Of a stretch of DNA of 64,000 nt, positions 31,835 to 43,512 are shown piece after piece. Where the stretch lies: contig NC_085861.1 of NCBI RefSeq assembly GCF_034702125.1, positions 663,806 through 727,805 on the forward strand, read 5' to 3'. The notes beneath the pieces are model-generated. The model ran no database searches and was not told the DNA's origin. It worked only from the letters and a program-made list of their open reading frames with translations. The position numbers and the translations under genes are program-made. The stretch is from Engraulis encrasicolus (lineage: Eukaryota; Chordata; Actinopteri; Clupeiformes; Engraulidae). Every line of letters starts with the position of its first letter. The first letter of the stretch is position 1.

Positions 31835-32400
31835 CTGTTGAGTTCACTCATACAAGGATTGGCCTTCTGACGGGACCGCGTGTATCTGCTGCATGTGAAC
31901 GTGAGTTTGTGTTTTCGTTTTAAACATTTTAAAATTGAAAAAAAAACAGATGTTCAGAGTTTTTGGTAAGTTAGAATGAAATAACCATGTTAGATTTTGA
32001 AATAACCATGTTAGATAATAACATTATGCCAAGCCTCTGTACATAATCCCAGACTCTGGGCTACATTTTCTCCTGCATTGTTTGTGAACATCCCCCATAT
32101 ACTCCAGATGTGATGTATTGTAGTTGGTTATTTGAATCAGGCTGCGGATGGGACACAAAGTTACCATTGGCCGAACAGGGCGATGTAGGCTTTACTGCTG
32201 TCTGTTAAGTTTCAATGGCGGATGACCAACAACAACGTTTTGTTTTTGCTAATGAGACTAAAATGTGTGTGTGCATGCGTGCATGTGTGTTTTCAGGAGC
32301 ATACTATTTGTTTGATTTAGTAACAACAGCATCAGTGTTCGGGTCAAATGTGTGGGAAATAGAGAATTCTAGAGATACAGGGAGATACTTTCTCTAACTG
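31835..32400 (+). repeat. Segment paralogous to the NLR upstream region
   Basis: 31835-32060 (AGTTTGTGTTTTCGTTTTAA, TTATGCCAAGCCT, GTACATAATCCCAGACT) matches 34490-34810 in the same orientation. 32290-32400 (TTTGATTTAGTAACAACAG) matches 48540-48605 just upstream of the NLR gene. A short frame from ATG 32215 (MADDQQQRFVFANETK) is present but has no convincing splice donor. The segment may be debris of an older NLR gene duplication. Confidence 0.5.
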
Positions 32401-32439
32401 CCTCTCTCTCTCTCTCTCTCTCACCTCTCTCTCTAACTG

Positions 32440-32482
<43 letters not shown>

Positions 32483-32510
32483 TCTCTCTCTCTCTCTCTC
32501 TCTCTAACTG

Positions 32511-32598
<88 letters not shown>
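32398..32598. repeat. (CT)n microsatellite
   Basis: About 200 bp of CT with repeated CTCTAACTGCCTCTC interruptions at the start, which give a higher-order period. Confidence 0.95.
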
Positions 32599-32603
<5 letters not shown>

Positions 32604-32640
32604 CAAATGGAAAGGGGTGCTTTATTAGCATGTCTGTTTG

Positions 32641-32765
32641 AAAGTCCATTGGGAAACTCCAACTCCCATTGACATTGTACCACAGCACTGCACAGCACAC
32701 AAGTGAACTCTGCACACAACGAAATTGCATTTATGCCTCACCCGTGCAAGGGGACAGCCCCCAAT
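32641..32765 (-). mobile_element. tRNA-derived SINE, 5'-truncated copy
   Basis: Reverse complement of the tail half of the SINE at 2254-2545 (GGAAACTCCAACTCCCATTG, then GAAATTGCATTTATGCCTCA). The tRNA-like head with the A and B boxes is missing. A (GT)n tract (32770-32834) follows directly. Confidence 0.75.
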
Positions 32766-32768
32766 GGC

Positions 32769-32834
<66 letters not shown>

Positions 32835-33151
32835 CTGCTTGGTATTAGGACTGGAAGTGTTGGCTGACTTGTTAAAGTGTTAAGCTGTAAAAAGTTACGG
32901 GGGATCTTCTCCATGGTCCGCCATTTTGAATTTCCAAAAATAGCCATTTTTAGCTACAAAAATGACTGTGCTTGGACCATACTAGAAGATATTTTTTTAT
33001 TACTTAGTAAATTTTCATGTAAACATCAAATTTGGCAATAGTTTCAATGAGCAGCATAGTTGCAGTACCTTTTTAAACCATTTCCTGCAAAGTACTCCTT
33101 TAAATAGTGGCCATGTGCATGTCTTATTGATGGGTACATATCCATTAGGCA

Positions 33152-33258
<107 letters not shown>

Positions 33259-33283
33259 ATTAGGCAATATGTACATGCCAACA

Positions 33284-33824
33284 TGATCTCCAAAAATTCC
33301 ATGCTCCTGGACACGGAATTGTTTTCCGTGCTCCTGGACACGGAATTGTTTGAAGTGCTTTCTATAGGCTATTTCCACAGTCTTGTGTTTTCTCAGGATT
33401 TTTCTAATTTCAAATATTTTGTAAACTTTATTACTGACAGGTTAGGGTTAGGGATTGTTTTGGTCTGGGCACAGCTAGTTTTCTTTCATTCATTATATGA
33501 GTTTGATAGCCTAGCAACCAACTGGAAAAGGTATTTCTCAAAATATGTCTTTAATGACAGGTTAAGGTTAGGGAATGTTTTGGTGAGGGCACAACTTAAA
33601 TTGCTATAGCATTATTTTGTTTAGGATTAGCATTTGGTATGTATTTTCTAATGATAGAGTTACACAGTGCTGTGGTAATAGCCTATAAAAAGCTCTTCCG
33701 TGTGCCCATCACGGAAAACAATTCCGTGTCCAGGAGCACGGAATTTTGGCAAAATCCGTGCTCCTGGACACGGATTTCGTGTCCTTAACATCCGTGTCCA
33801 GGAGCACAGAATTTTTGGAGATCA
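33284..33824. mobile_element. Foldback element with multiple GCTCCTGGACACGGA motifs
   Basis: Left TGATCTCCAAAAATTCC and right GAATTTTTGGAGATCA are inverted. GTGCTCCTGGACACGGA or its complement occurs about six times, twice near the left end and four times near the right. The middle carries two imperfect copies of a GACAGGTTAGGGTTAGGGA phrase about 130 bp apart. No coding frame. Confidence 0.7.
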
Positions 33825-33935
33825 GGCTGTAATGCAGAGTGTAGAGAGTGGAGTATAGTAGTAGAGTATCATGTATTGATCCCGAGGGAAATTAAGATGT
33901 CAAGTTGCATACACACGTAAATATAGAAGACACAA

Positions 33936-34317
<382 letters not shown>

Positions 34318-34484
34318 GGTACGAGAGGTGATGTACTCTTTACTGTGAAAAACAGTCAGTGCAATATTAAGGCCTGGCTAAAGCAGAGTTGTAGTCCTGC
34401 TTGTTTGTACATGTCGAGTGGTTCTCCCGTATTGTGTCTGTAATCTGGTTCTACCAGACTTTGAACTCAGGTGTGCCTTGTTGA

Positions 34485-34810
34485 GTGTTGACGCGTCTGT
34501 CGAGTTCAGTCACTCAAGGATTGCCCTTCTGACGAGACGGTGTGTGTCTGCTGCGTGTGAGCGTGAGTTTGTGTTTTCATCTTAAACATTTTTAAACTTT
34601 AACAAAAAGTCAGATGTTGTTGGCACTGAATGTCAAGTAAAATGAAAGAACTGTGTTAGATTTTGATTTGATTCTGGGTCAAAGTCACGTGAAAGCCGTG
34701 TTAGATTTTGTTTGATTCACTCCGCTGGTCACTTGAGGGAACTTTGTCTCTGCTGTCATCCCATTGATTGGTAATATTATGCCAAGCCTATGTACATAAT
34801 CCCAGACTAG
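34485..34810 (+). repeat. Second segment paralogous to 31835-32060
   Basis: Shares CTTCTGACG(G/A)GAC, GTGAGTTTGTGTTTTC, GATGTT and GCCAAGCCT.TGTACATAATC in the same order with 31835-32060, with extra sequence in the middle. It ends shortly before the 7.5-kb inverted-repeat element. Confidence 0.6.
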
Positions 34811-35454
34811 ACCGTTTTGCAATGTGGTTTGGTGTGTTCTACATGTTTATGTGCATACACTGTTTGCATGTGTTGAAGACCCATCTGGGTTGTCTGGTTA
34901 GCAACTTGGGTGGTTTGTAAGAACCCAAAACGTAATAACTGCCCATAACGTAATAACTGCCCATAACGTAATAATTTGGGCGTAATAAAACCCATAACGT
35001 AATAACTTGCCCATAACGTAATAAAAATTCCTTACCCATAACGTAATAACGTTCTGCCCATAACGTAATAAGTTATTACGTTATGGGCAGGTTATTACAT
35101 TATGGGCCTTACTCTAAAAAAAAGCGTTGATAATGTAATAACAATGCCCATAACGTAATAACTGCCAGTAATGTAATCCTTTGGGCCCATTTGAAACATA
35201 AAAAAGCCAATAGCGTCAAATAGCAACAATGGTAAATGTGTAGCCAAGTGTTTTAAGTTAACATTAGCTAAAGTTGGTTGACAGGTATTGCTAACCATGC
35301 TAATAATACTAAATTGTTAACTATCTAAATTTTATTCAGTAAATAAAATGTAACTAGAAGCACTCAGAGAGCTCAGACTTCCGCCAAGGATGCTGCTTGA
35401 CATATTTGACCATGTTACACCCTAAATCTTTCTGCCTTGTTTTAGTGCTGTTCT

Positions 35455-35845
35455 CACAATTCAAATTCTGGTCACTAGGGGGCGTCTAGATAGTGAAGAA
35501 TCTTTTGAAAAGTCCTGGTTCCGGTTCGTGATCCGGATCACCACCAGAATTTAATCACTTGTTCCTTGGGTCATTACTAATAGCTCCACAAAGTTTCGTC
35601 CAAATCACTTGATTCGTTTTTGAGCTATCCTCCTGACAGTATCTTTAAAAAAGTCCTGGTTCCGGTTCGTGATCCGGATCACCCCCAGAATTTAATCACT
35701 TCTTCCTTGGGTCATTATCAACAAACCCACAAAGTTTTGTCCAAAAATGTTTAGTTTTTGAGTTATGCTGCTGACAAATAGACAGAAAAACAGACAGACA
35801 AACCAACGCGACCGAAAACATTACCTCCTTGGTGGAGGTAATTAT
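35455..35845. repeat. Tandem pair of about 135-bp units plus conserved tail
   Basis: AAGTCCTGGTTCCGGTTCGT followed by GATCCGGATCACC occurs at about 35512 and 35650, each with the AGAATTTAATCACTT..CCTTGGGTCATTA continuation. The tail ends at a CCTCCTTGGTGGAGG palindrome. This combination is a dispersed repeat type in fish genomes; its class is not assigned. Confidence 0.7.
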
Positions 35846-35904
35846 ATCCCCGAAACGCGGAGCGTCGGGGATGTAATGGTTTTGCGTGCGCCGCCGCCGC
35901 ATCC

Positions 35905-36795
35905 GCGTCCGCCGCCGCCGCGTAAGGTCTTTCGTGTTAACGCGATAACTTTTGAACGGATGTTTGGATTTGTCCCAGATTTTTTGGGTGAATGCTCTAG
36001 GGCAGGTTCATGTACTGATTCGAGTTTGGAGGTCAACACTTTCAAGATGGCTGAATTCAAGATGGCCGAATTTTTGTTTGGCCCGTAACTTCTGACTGGG
36101 TGGATGGATTTTTCCCAGATTTGGTGTGTTAATGCTCTAGGGTAGGTTCATGAACTTATTCGAGTTTGGAGGCCAACACTTTCAAGATGGCTGAATTCAA
36201 GATGGCCGAATTTTTGTTTGGCTCATAACTTCTGACCAGTCGGATGGATTTGTCCCAGATTTGGTCTGTTAATGCTCTAGGGTAGGTTCATGAACTGATT
36301 CGAGTTTGGAGGTCAACACTTTCAAGATGGCTGAATTCAAGATGGACGAATTTTTGTTTGGCCCATAACTTCTGACTGGGTGGATGGATTTCTCCCAGAT
36401 TTGGTGTGTTAATGCTCTAGGGTGGGTTCATGAACGTATTCGAGTTTGGAGGCCAACACTTTCAAGATGGCTGAATTCAAGATGGCCGAATATTTGTTTG
36501 GCTCATAACTTCTGACCAGTCGAATGGATTTCTCCCAGATTTGGTGTGTTAATGCTCTAGGGTAGGTTCATGAACTTATTCGAGTTTGGAGGCCAACACT
36601 TTCAAGATGGCTGAATTCAAGATGGCCGAATTTTTGTTTGGCTCATAACTTCTGACCAGTCGGACGGATTTGTCCCAGATTTGGTGTGTTAATGCTCGAG
36701 GGTAGGTTCATGAACTGATTTGAGTTTGGAGGTCAACAGTTTCAAAATGGCGGAATTTTTATTTGGCCCATAACTTCTGACTGGGTGGATTGATT
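35905..36795. repeat. 120-bp satellite array, about seven copies
   Basis: Units of 120 bp contain AATGCTCTAGGGTAGGTTCA, ATTCGAGTTTGGAGG and TTCAAGATGGCTGAATTC, followed by TAACTTCTGAC. Repeats run from about 35940 to 36795 with a constant period. GCCGCCGCC repeats precede the array at 35890-35922. An inverted single relative is visible at about 40650-40710. Confidence 0.9.
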
Positions 36796-36861
36796 TGCCC
36801 GGTACTACCTTACTTTAACAGTTCACCATTTCAGTGAATCTACCATATTATTTAGGTACAG

Positions 36862-37093
36862 TGTAACAATATTTAATACCATGTAATACTAGTGTAATAC
36901 CAGTGTAACAATATGCATTACCAGGTACAGTGTAATAACCAATGTACAATATTTAATACCATGTAATACTAGCGTAATACCAGTGTAACAATATACAATA
37001 CCATGTAATACCACTTACACAAAAATACATGATGTAGTACAAAATTGGTACATGGTGTTACACTGGTATTACATGGTATTAAATATTGTTACA
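36862..37093. mobile_element. MITE with about 35-bp terminal inverted repeats
   Basis: Left TGTAACAATATTTAATACCA is matched by the right end in reverse complement. The interior repeats TAATACCAGTGTAA words. Length 232 bp, no coding frame. Confidence 0.75.
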
Positions 37094-37525
37094 ATGCCTC
37101 TGCCCCTGATGGCAAAGCTTTAGCAGGACAGAATCTATTCAGCTTGAGTTGATAATAATAAACTCCAGCACTATTTCAAAACTTTCAAATGCTTAGTTTG
37201 GTGAATAGAGACCATATTTGTACTACTGTAGAAGTTTGGTGTCATGACACGTTAATTTTCTGAGGTAGGTTTGGAGATATGTATGTGAATATGTATGTGA
37301 ATGCCCAATAGCACTTAAGCCAAGCTATTTGGAATAGCCATACAATAACTCGGTAACTCTGCTAATGTTCGCCCAAGCCAGAAAACACTTTGGGTGGACT
37401 ACTGGATGGATGTCACGGTTAAAATGGCATTAGGGTGAATCTACCCTGAACCATCACTTTAGTGTCACACCTAATCCGTCAGCTGTGCACCATGTTTAAT
37501 CAAAAAAAATATATGAGATGCTCTT

Positions 37526-37732
37526 GTGGAGAGCCTACTTGAAGGTGACTGTGGAGGTGACATATCAATAAGCATCATGAAGCTGTACAAGGCTGCTGGA
37601 CGCAGAAGCCTTCTCAGCACACGACTGAAAGGCTTATTATGCGAGAACAGCCAATGGATGAAAGCGTGGATACTTCTTAGTCATGTAGGCTACGGAATTT
37701 ACAAGATCAAGGACATTTACTGGAAAAAGTAA
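37526..37732 (+). other. Short unrecognised open frame (68 codons)
   Basis: Frame beginning MESLLEGDCGGDISISIM and continuing KLYKAAGRRSLLSTRLKGLL. Composition is protein-like. It lies inside the 7.5-kb element and might be a relic of its transposase, but there is no motif to support that. Confidence 0.25.
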
Positions 37733-38125
37733 CGTCAGTATTACAGTATGTGGATGTTATTCTACCTTATGTTTATGTTGAGTATGCATATTTTGTTTGT
37801 TTACATTTTTTACATTTAAAAGTTTGAGTCAGAACAAAGCAAGATCACAGCACACTCCAACACTTCAGCCATGATATTTATGGAAAGTAATGCCAATTTT
37901 ATGTTGAACTCATTTTACCTAATGTTTATGTTGAGGATGCTACAGTATGTGTGTGTGTTTTACATTTCAATATGATGAAAAGTATTCTGGTAAAATAGAA
38001 TTTTATACAGAATAGCAGTCTGTCATTTTAATTAACATTATTTTTTGTATAACAAACAAAAGACATTTAATTTCACTATTTGTGTAGTTCATGTATGAAA
38101 TTTGCAGTTCAAATGTTTGCATTAA

Positions 38126-38268
38126 CACTAGAACTACCACGGAGGGGTCAATTGACCTTTTTACCTAAAAGCCCCACAAGAGGGTCATTTGACCCTTTGG
38201 ACCCCCTGCGGACACTCCTTTTGTTGTGGAAATGTGGCTGTTAGCAGCTCACAGCTGTCACTTGAGAC

Positions 38269-38314
<46 letters not shown>

Positions 38315-40419
38315 TGTGTGGATCATTTCCAATGCCTGTTGAGTGCTGTATCTCTGCATCTTCGTTCCTTGGAGAGGAGCTTCTTTCACCACAAAATTCT
38401 TGAGGGAAATGAAGCAGTAGTCCACATGCACTGGTATTTATCCATCTAACAATTGCCAGGTTGCATTCACATGAGTCGTTATGGTCACATGGCATGGGAG
38501 ATTCACACGTTACAGTTTTTCTCGATTGGTTTGGCTAATTTCTCGAAACTAACTTCTCAAAACAACGCGGACAAATCCCCAAACCAACTTGCAATTTCCC
38601 AAAACAGAATGGCATTTTTCATTGCTTTCATCAGATATCAAATGCTTTGTACATGTCTCAAATGTTTAGTACATCTCTGCAGATGGATATGTACAAATAC
38701 CCTTCAGTTGACACATTCAGCATACATTTAGCACATTTTCCAAATAAATTGACCTTGCTTATCTAAACGAATTGGACAATTCTCAGTCTAATGGTTGCCC
38801 TCTCCAAAACACGTCAGCATTATTTCATTGTGTAAGTCATCATATGCAAAGTGGTCTACACAATTCCCAAAACAGTCAAGGACATCATATTTTAAGAATT
38901 TCATTACATAGTAAATTCATGACAGTGTTCAACAGGTCAGATGGTATTGTAACTTTACTAGTTAGTAGAAATTAATTTTACAACCGTGTATACTACAATT
39001 TCCTCTGTTATTTGGCTAATTTTATGACATTTTTTCAAACGACATTCTGTTTTGAACAATTGCTAGTTGCTTTGGCATTTGTCCATGTTATTTTGAGAAT
39101 GTTATCTCTGTTTTGAGAAATGAGCCAAACCCATGAGAAACCTGTGATATATGGGCATTACTTTCTGTATATGATTTACACTAAAAACAGTTACTGATAA
39201 ATGTCCTTGGTAAATTATCTGTGTTGTCAAACTTCAATGGTTTCACTCACTTTTTCATTTTTATACATAGTCGAAATCTGTTAGCTGAACGTAGATAAAA
39301 CACCTAACCATTTTGACTGGCAGTGCTTACACAATGGCAAAGGGACAATGTATTTTGGGGGTACTGATGATATATGTGGGGAAGAAATTTAGTTTTGACA
39401 CATGGGTAAACTGTTTTTTGGGTGATATGAGCGAGTGATGAGGATCCATGTAGTTATGCTGAACCATCCAGTTTATTTTGACAGAAGGACTAAATGAATG
39501 CAAATGAGCCAAAGCAATTGAGAAGGATCTATGCCATTTTGATGGTACTGACTATTTATATGTGAGACGGTTTAGTGCTGATGCAAGAATGAGGTGTTTT
39601 GGGAGGTATATGACATTTTGCTAGTTATCTGAACTGTTGTGCAGAAGTGTAAGAATGTTTGGCCAAATGACACAATGGTTATAGGAATGTCATCTCAGTT
39701 TCAAGAAATGAGCCAAACCAATCGGGAAAAACTGTAATTTAACCATTATCTGGTTGCAGTCGTATGATTCGTCATGATCACATGGGACATTCACACGTTC
39801 ATTGATGACTTATATGAAAAAAATGTGCTGACATGTTTTCAGGACAACCATTACACTGCGAATCAACCAATTGGGATAGATCAGCAAGGTACATTCATTT
39901 GAAAATTCTACTAAATGTAAGCTGATTGTGTTAACTGTAGGATACTTGTACATAGCCATTTGCAAGGATGTACTAAATGTTTGAGACATGTACAAAAGCA
40001 TTTGAAATTTGATGAAAGCAATGATAAATGCCATTCTGTTGTGAGGAACTGCAATTTAGTTTTGGGATGTTTTGAGAATGACATCTCAGTTTCAAGAAAT
40101 GAGCCAAACCAATGGAGAAAAACTGTAACACACTGTCCGCCAAACTGTGCTATCTGTCTTTGCTGCTGATATCTTCATGCAAGTTGCTATTTTCCTGTGG
40201 TGATTTTGGAGGCTGACAGCCCTTGGGAAGAAGCTGTCTGTCCCTGTTTGTCTTGGCTGTTAGCACTGTAAGGTGTGACCCCCTCACCCCACACACGGCC
40301 CCTAACAGCCTCATTACCATAACAAAATGAGTGATTAGTGTATTAGGTAAAAGCCGCCGGGTCAAATGACCCCTCTCTGGTACTTCTAGGTAGGCAGAAA
40401 AATCCTGGTAGTTCTAGTG
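38126..40419. mobile_element. TTAA-flanked piggyBac-like non-autonomous element
   Basis: The left end CACTAGAACTACCA is matched at the right end by TGGTAGTTCTAGTG. TTAA flanks both (38122-38125 and 40420-40423). Subterminal GGGTCAAATGACCC-type palindromes lie near both ends. The TTAA target and CACTAGAAC ends fit piggyBac-like elements. No transposase frame is present. A (GT)n tract (38272-38318) and a foldback element lie inside. Confidence 0.75.
38509..40129. mobile_element. Foldback element nested in the TTAA element
   Basis: Left ACAGTTTTTCTCGATTGGTT and right AACCAATGGAGAAAAACTGT are inverted. Inverted similarity continues inward for about 300 bp (38509-38850 against 39800-40129). Extra copies of the right end lie at 39690-39738 and, degraded, at 39101-39145. 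The block preceding the left end (38446-38508) is duplicated directly at 39740-39799, so the structure is a composite built by more than one event. Confidence 0.65.
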
Positions 40420-40794
40420 TTAAAGGAATTGAAATTTTGAATACTGTAGGCTATGTACTTGTCATTATTATAATAGCTAAAAACTTCGTAGTTAGACAAT
40501 TGGATTGAACACATAGGAAATGCAGAGGATAAGGATAGATTGCATTCTCACAGAAAATGCTGGAAGCGGGCTTGCCTTTTGGGGCAGAGATGAAACAAAG
40601 TACTATTGAGAAAACAAAGCTAAAAGAAATGTTGGAAAAAAATCCATCCACCCAGTCAAAAGTTATGGGCCAAACAATTCAGCCATCTTGGATTCAGCCA
40701 TCTTGAAAGTGTTGTAGCTCTGCATTTTGGGGATATACTAAATGACATGCATGGAATTTTAAGTTGGCTAAGGAACACTGCATAATATAATTTT

Positions 40795-41140
40795 GAAAAT
40801 CAACATGGGTCCGAGTGGGATTCGAACTCACAACCTCCATATCTGTAATCCAGGACCTTTGCCATTGATACTAAATGACATACATTGTATTTGAAGTTGG
40901 CTAAGGAACACTGCATATATCATTTTGAAAATCAACATGGGTTCGAGTGGGATTCGAACTCCCAACCTCCATATCTCTAATCCAGCACCTTTGTCATTGA
41001 TACTAAATGACATACATGGTATTTTTTAAACTGGATAAGGAACACTGCATATGATATAATTTTGAAAATCAACATGAGTCCGAGTGGGATTCAAGCTCTC
41101 AACCTCCATATTGCAGGACTATTACCATTGGGCCAAGCAG
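40795..41140 (-). repeat. Three tandem copies of a tRNA-related unit
   Basis: On the minus strand each unit of about 125 bp contains a T-arm-like GAGTTCGAATCCCACTCG block (40812-40835, 40932-40955, and a degraded one at 41080-41103). The last copy is preceded by TTGGCCCAATGGTAATAG, which matches the A-box consensus TRGCNNARYGG. It is therefore a tRNA-derived repeat. It is not a functional tRNA gene, since a full cloverleaf with acceptor stem was not found. Confidence 0.6.
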
Positions 41141-42689
41141 CTGCCTATGAAAAGCATTACAGCAAGACAATATTACATTGCATTGAAGAGCTGAACAATA
41201 GACTTCTAGAACTACAGAGCAGTTGCTCGTTAAGAATAGAATGTTGAGAGAAAGTGACAGTTGAGATGGAACCCTATATTGGCTGCACCTGTTCTGATTG
41301 ACTGAATGGCAGTTAGTATGGTGCTCTAAGGCAGAGGGCAGAATCAGAAACAGTTTTTTTGTCTTTAGCTTGATGTTGCTAAAAAACGAAAATGAATTGG
41401 CACGTGTCCTGCTTACTGATCGGAGTCATACGTGTGATCTCTCTAACAGTCTCTGAATGAAGTTTATAGGTTAAACGGTTCAGTCACAAATAGACCTCTT
41501 GTGGGACATGCGCTGACCTCTTGAAAAAGGCACTTCAAGCCTCAATGGGAAAACCAATGTAAAAGCTCTGTCGTTTTTACACACCTGCCATTTAAAAAGT
41601 AATGGGAGTTGGGAGATAAAACTTTGACAATTTGGAGACATCCCATAGAGCTCGCTAACAATGCGTCAACTAAACTTCTAGGTGAAAGTGTTGATGTTTT
41701 ATGAACGAAAAAGCCTCCTACACTCTGATCTTTAGAGTGGCGGAACCTTGGTTCATGAAGGTTCTACCATTGTTTTCAATGGGGACCCAAACTTGCACAA
41801 AATCGCCAAAAAGCAGAAAAACGACAAGAGACACGGACACGCTATAGCAGAACAAATGATCTCCAAGCCGAGCCGGTCGTTTTAGTGTTTGAACGGTGTC
41901 TCTATCTGGAAAGGCCTAGGAGGAGATCCATTTTCTATTTTTACCGCCCTGCACAAGAGAATAAAGCAAGCAAGCAAGCATAAACTTTACTTAGAGAGAT
42001 TACTAGAATCTGGCCTTGCTCTGCAAGCCCACTTAAATATCCAGTCACTGTTATTTGCTGCAACAATAGAGGTCAGACGAAATATGAACAGTACAATAGT
42101 AAAGTGCATTGCAAATACTGAAGTCATCTGTGCGTTACTGGCAGTTATTACGTTATGGGCATCGTTATTACATTATCAAAGCTTTTTTTTAGTGTAAGGC
42201 CCATAACGTAATAACATGCCCATAACGTAATAACTTATTACGTTATGGGCAGAACGTTATTACGTTATGGGTAAGGAATTTTTATTACGTTATGGGCAAG
42301 TTATTACGTTATGGGTTTTATTACGCCCAAATTATTACATTATGGGCAGTTATTACGTTATGGGCAGTTATTACGTTTTGGGTTCTTACATGGTTGCCAA
42401 TGGAAAATTGCATTGCAAACAACAAAGTAGCTAATGTGGTTAGCAACTTTGGCTTTGAGAAATGCACCCCTGGTCTAGCAACTGCTTTGTGTTGTGTCTG
42501 TAGTCATAAAGGGGATGTCCACACAGGAGCTGCACGTCATCACTCTTCACTGATGTCACTGGGCACTAGGGATGCAAATTATCGATTTATTAATTAATCG
42601 TTAGTTGATTACCTTATCGATCGACTTATGATTAATTGATGAGCTGCGTTTTCCCCCCGAAATCTCAATATTTCTCAAAAAAAAAACTG

Positions 42690-42785
42690 GTTGTGGCTGT
42701 AGGCTACATGCTATTGAGTATGAACCATGAGACTTAGTTGCAGTCTGGTTGTGGCTGTACATGCTATTGAGTATGTATTGAGTAT
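42690..42785. repeat. 53-bp minisatellite, left remnant
   Basis: Nearly two units of the CTATTGAGTATG..GAGACTTAGTTG repeat that resumes at 47471. A Penelope-like element separates the two parts. Confidence 0.8.
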
Positions 42786-43512
42786 TTGGAGGGGCACTGA
42801 GACGCAGCTACGGGAGTTCCATGACTACCTTAATGGCCTTGTAGACTCTATCAATTTCAGTCTTGAATTTGACCACACACGAATCCACTTTCTCGATACC
42901 TGGGTAGTGCGTGACGCACACACGTTGTACACCACATTATACAAGAAACCTACTGACAGGAATAGCTATTTACACGCTTCAAGCTTCCATCCTACACCTA
43001 GCAAGAAGGGACTTCCCTACAGTCAGTTTTTACGCATCAGACGCATCTGCCATAGAGACGCTGACTTTGAAGTTGAGTCTCAAGCAATGTACAATGACTT
43101 CCGCGCACGCGGCTATGCCACTGCGATTCTGGATACGGCATTGGAACGAGCGCGCAACACAGTACCGACCCGACCCGACAGCATAGCCAAGGCCCAGCGT
43201 AATAGTCCACCACTTATTTGCAGTACTACCTATACTCCACTGAGTCCACAAATTAAGCAGGTGATAAAACAACATTGGCATGTTCTGAAGGCGGACCCCA
43301 CATGCGCTGAACTTTTCCCCAACCCACCACTATTCGCTCACTCCAGATCCCCAAATTTAAAAGACCGGCTGGTCCACTCGGACACATTCGATATATCATC
43401 ACGTCCTCGTGAACGCCTCGACAACCTTACAGTTTTTTTCCCATGTCGAAATTGCATGTCATGTACTTCCATCACTAAGACTAACACATTCACTAGTAAT
43501 TCCACGGGTAAA
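42781..43512 (+). pseudogene. Penelope-like element, reverse transcriptase C-terminal part
   Basis: An open plus-strand frame with IWRGTETQLREFHDYLNG, IHFLDTWVV, TLYKKPTDRNSYLHASSFHP and GLPYSQFLRIRRIC, then a Cys-rich linker (FPCRNCMSCTS). The FLD-x-KPTD-x-HPxxxKKGLPYSQ-RxRRIC order is the thumb and linker region of Penelope-like reverse transcriptases. The N-terminal catalytic part is absent, as in a 5'-truncated insertion. The frame is interrupted at 43513 by an LTR retrotransposon and resumes in register at 46622. Confidence 0.8.

Larger units (their letters stand above)
34916..42390. mobile_element. 7.5-kb element with long iteron-rich terminal inverted repeats
   Basis: Both ends begin TGTAAGAACCCAAAACGTAA when read inward. 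The inverted repeats extend about 257 bp (34916-35172 and 42134-42390) with only a handful of mismatches. A 5-bp direct repeat TGGTT flanks the unit (34911-34915 and 42391-42395). Each arm holds about ten copies, mostly direct and two inverted, of GCCCATAACGTAATAA. The interior carries a satellite array, a MITE and a TTAA-flanked element but no recognisable transposase. Superfamily unknown; the 5-bp duplication and long arms do not match a family I can name with confidence. Two independent inverted copies of a shorter element would be the alternative. Confidence 0.6.

Noticed and set aside
32215..32397. Frame from ATG 32215 as a first exon of a gene
   Set aside because: The start is protein-like, but there is no credible donor, and the frame runs into GT and CT repeats. 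It is kept only as part of a paralogous segment.
33441..33573. GGTTAGGGTTAGGG phrase as interstitial telomere repeat
   Set aside because: Only one or two units occur in each of two imperfect copies of a longer phrase. This is not a telomeric array.
34916..35172. Regularly repeated 16-bp units as a possible CRISPR array
   Set aside because: Spacing is irregular, spacers are absent or very short, copies occur in both orientations and the genome is eukaryotic. The repeats are subterminal iterons.
35872..35925. CpG-island-like GCCGCCGCC stretch as promoter
   Set aside because: It is short, repeat-like and adjoins a satellite array, with no exon nearby.
40795..41140. Functional tRNA gene on the minus strand
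   Set aside because: A-box and T-arm-like parts exist, but I could not form an acceptor stem and anticodon arm, and the unit is tandemly repeated.
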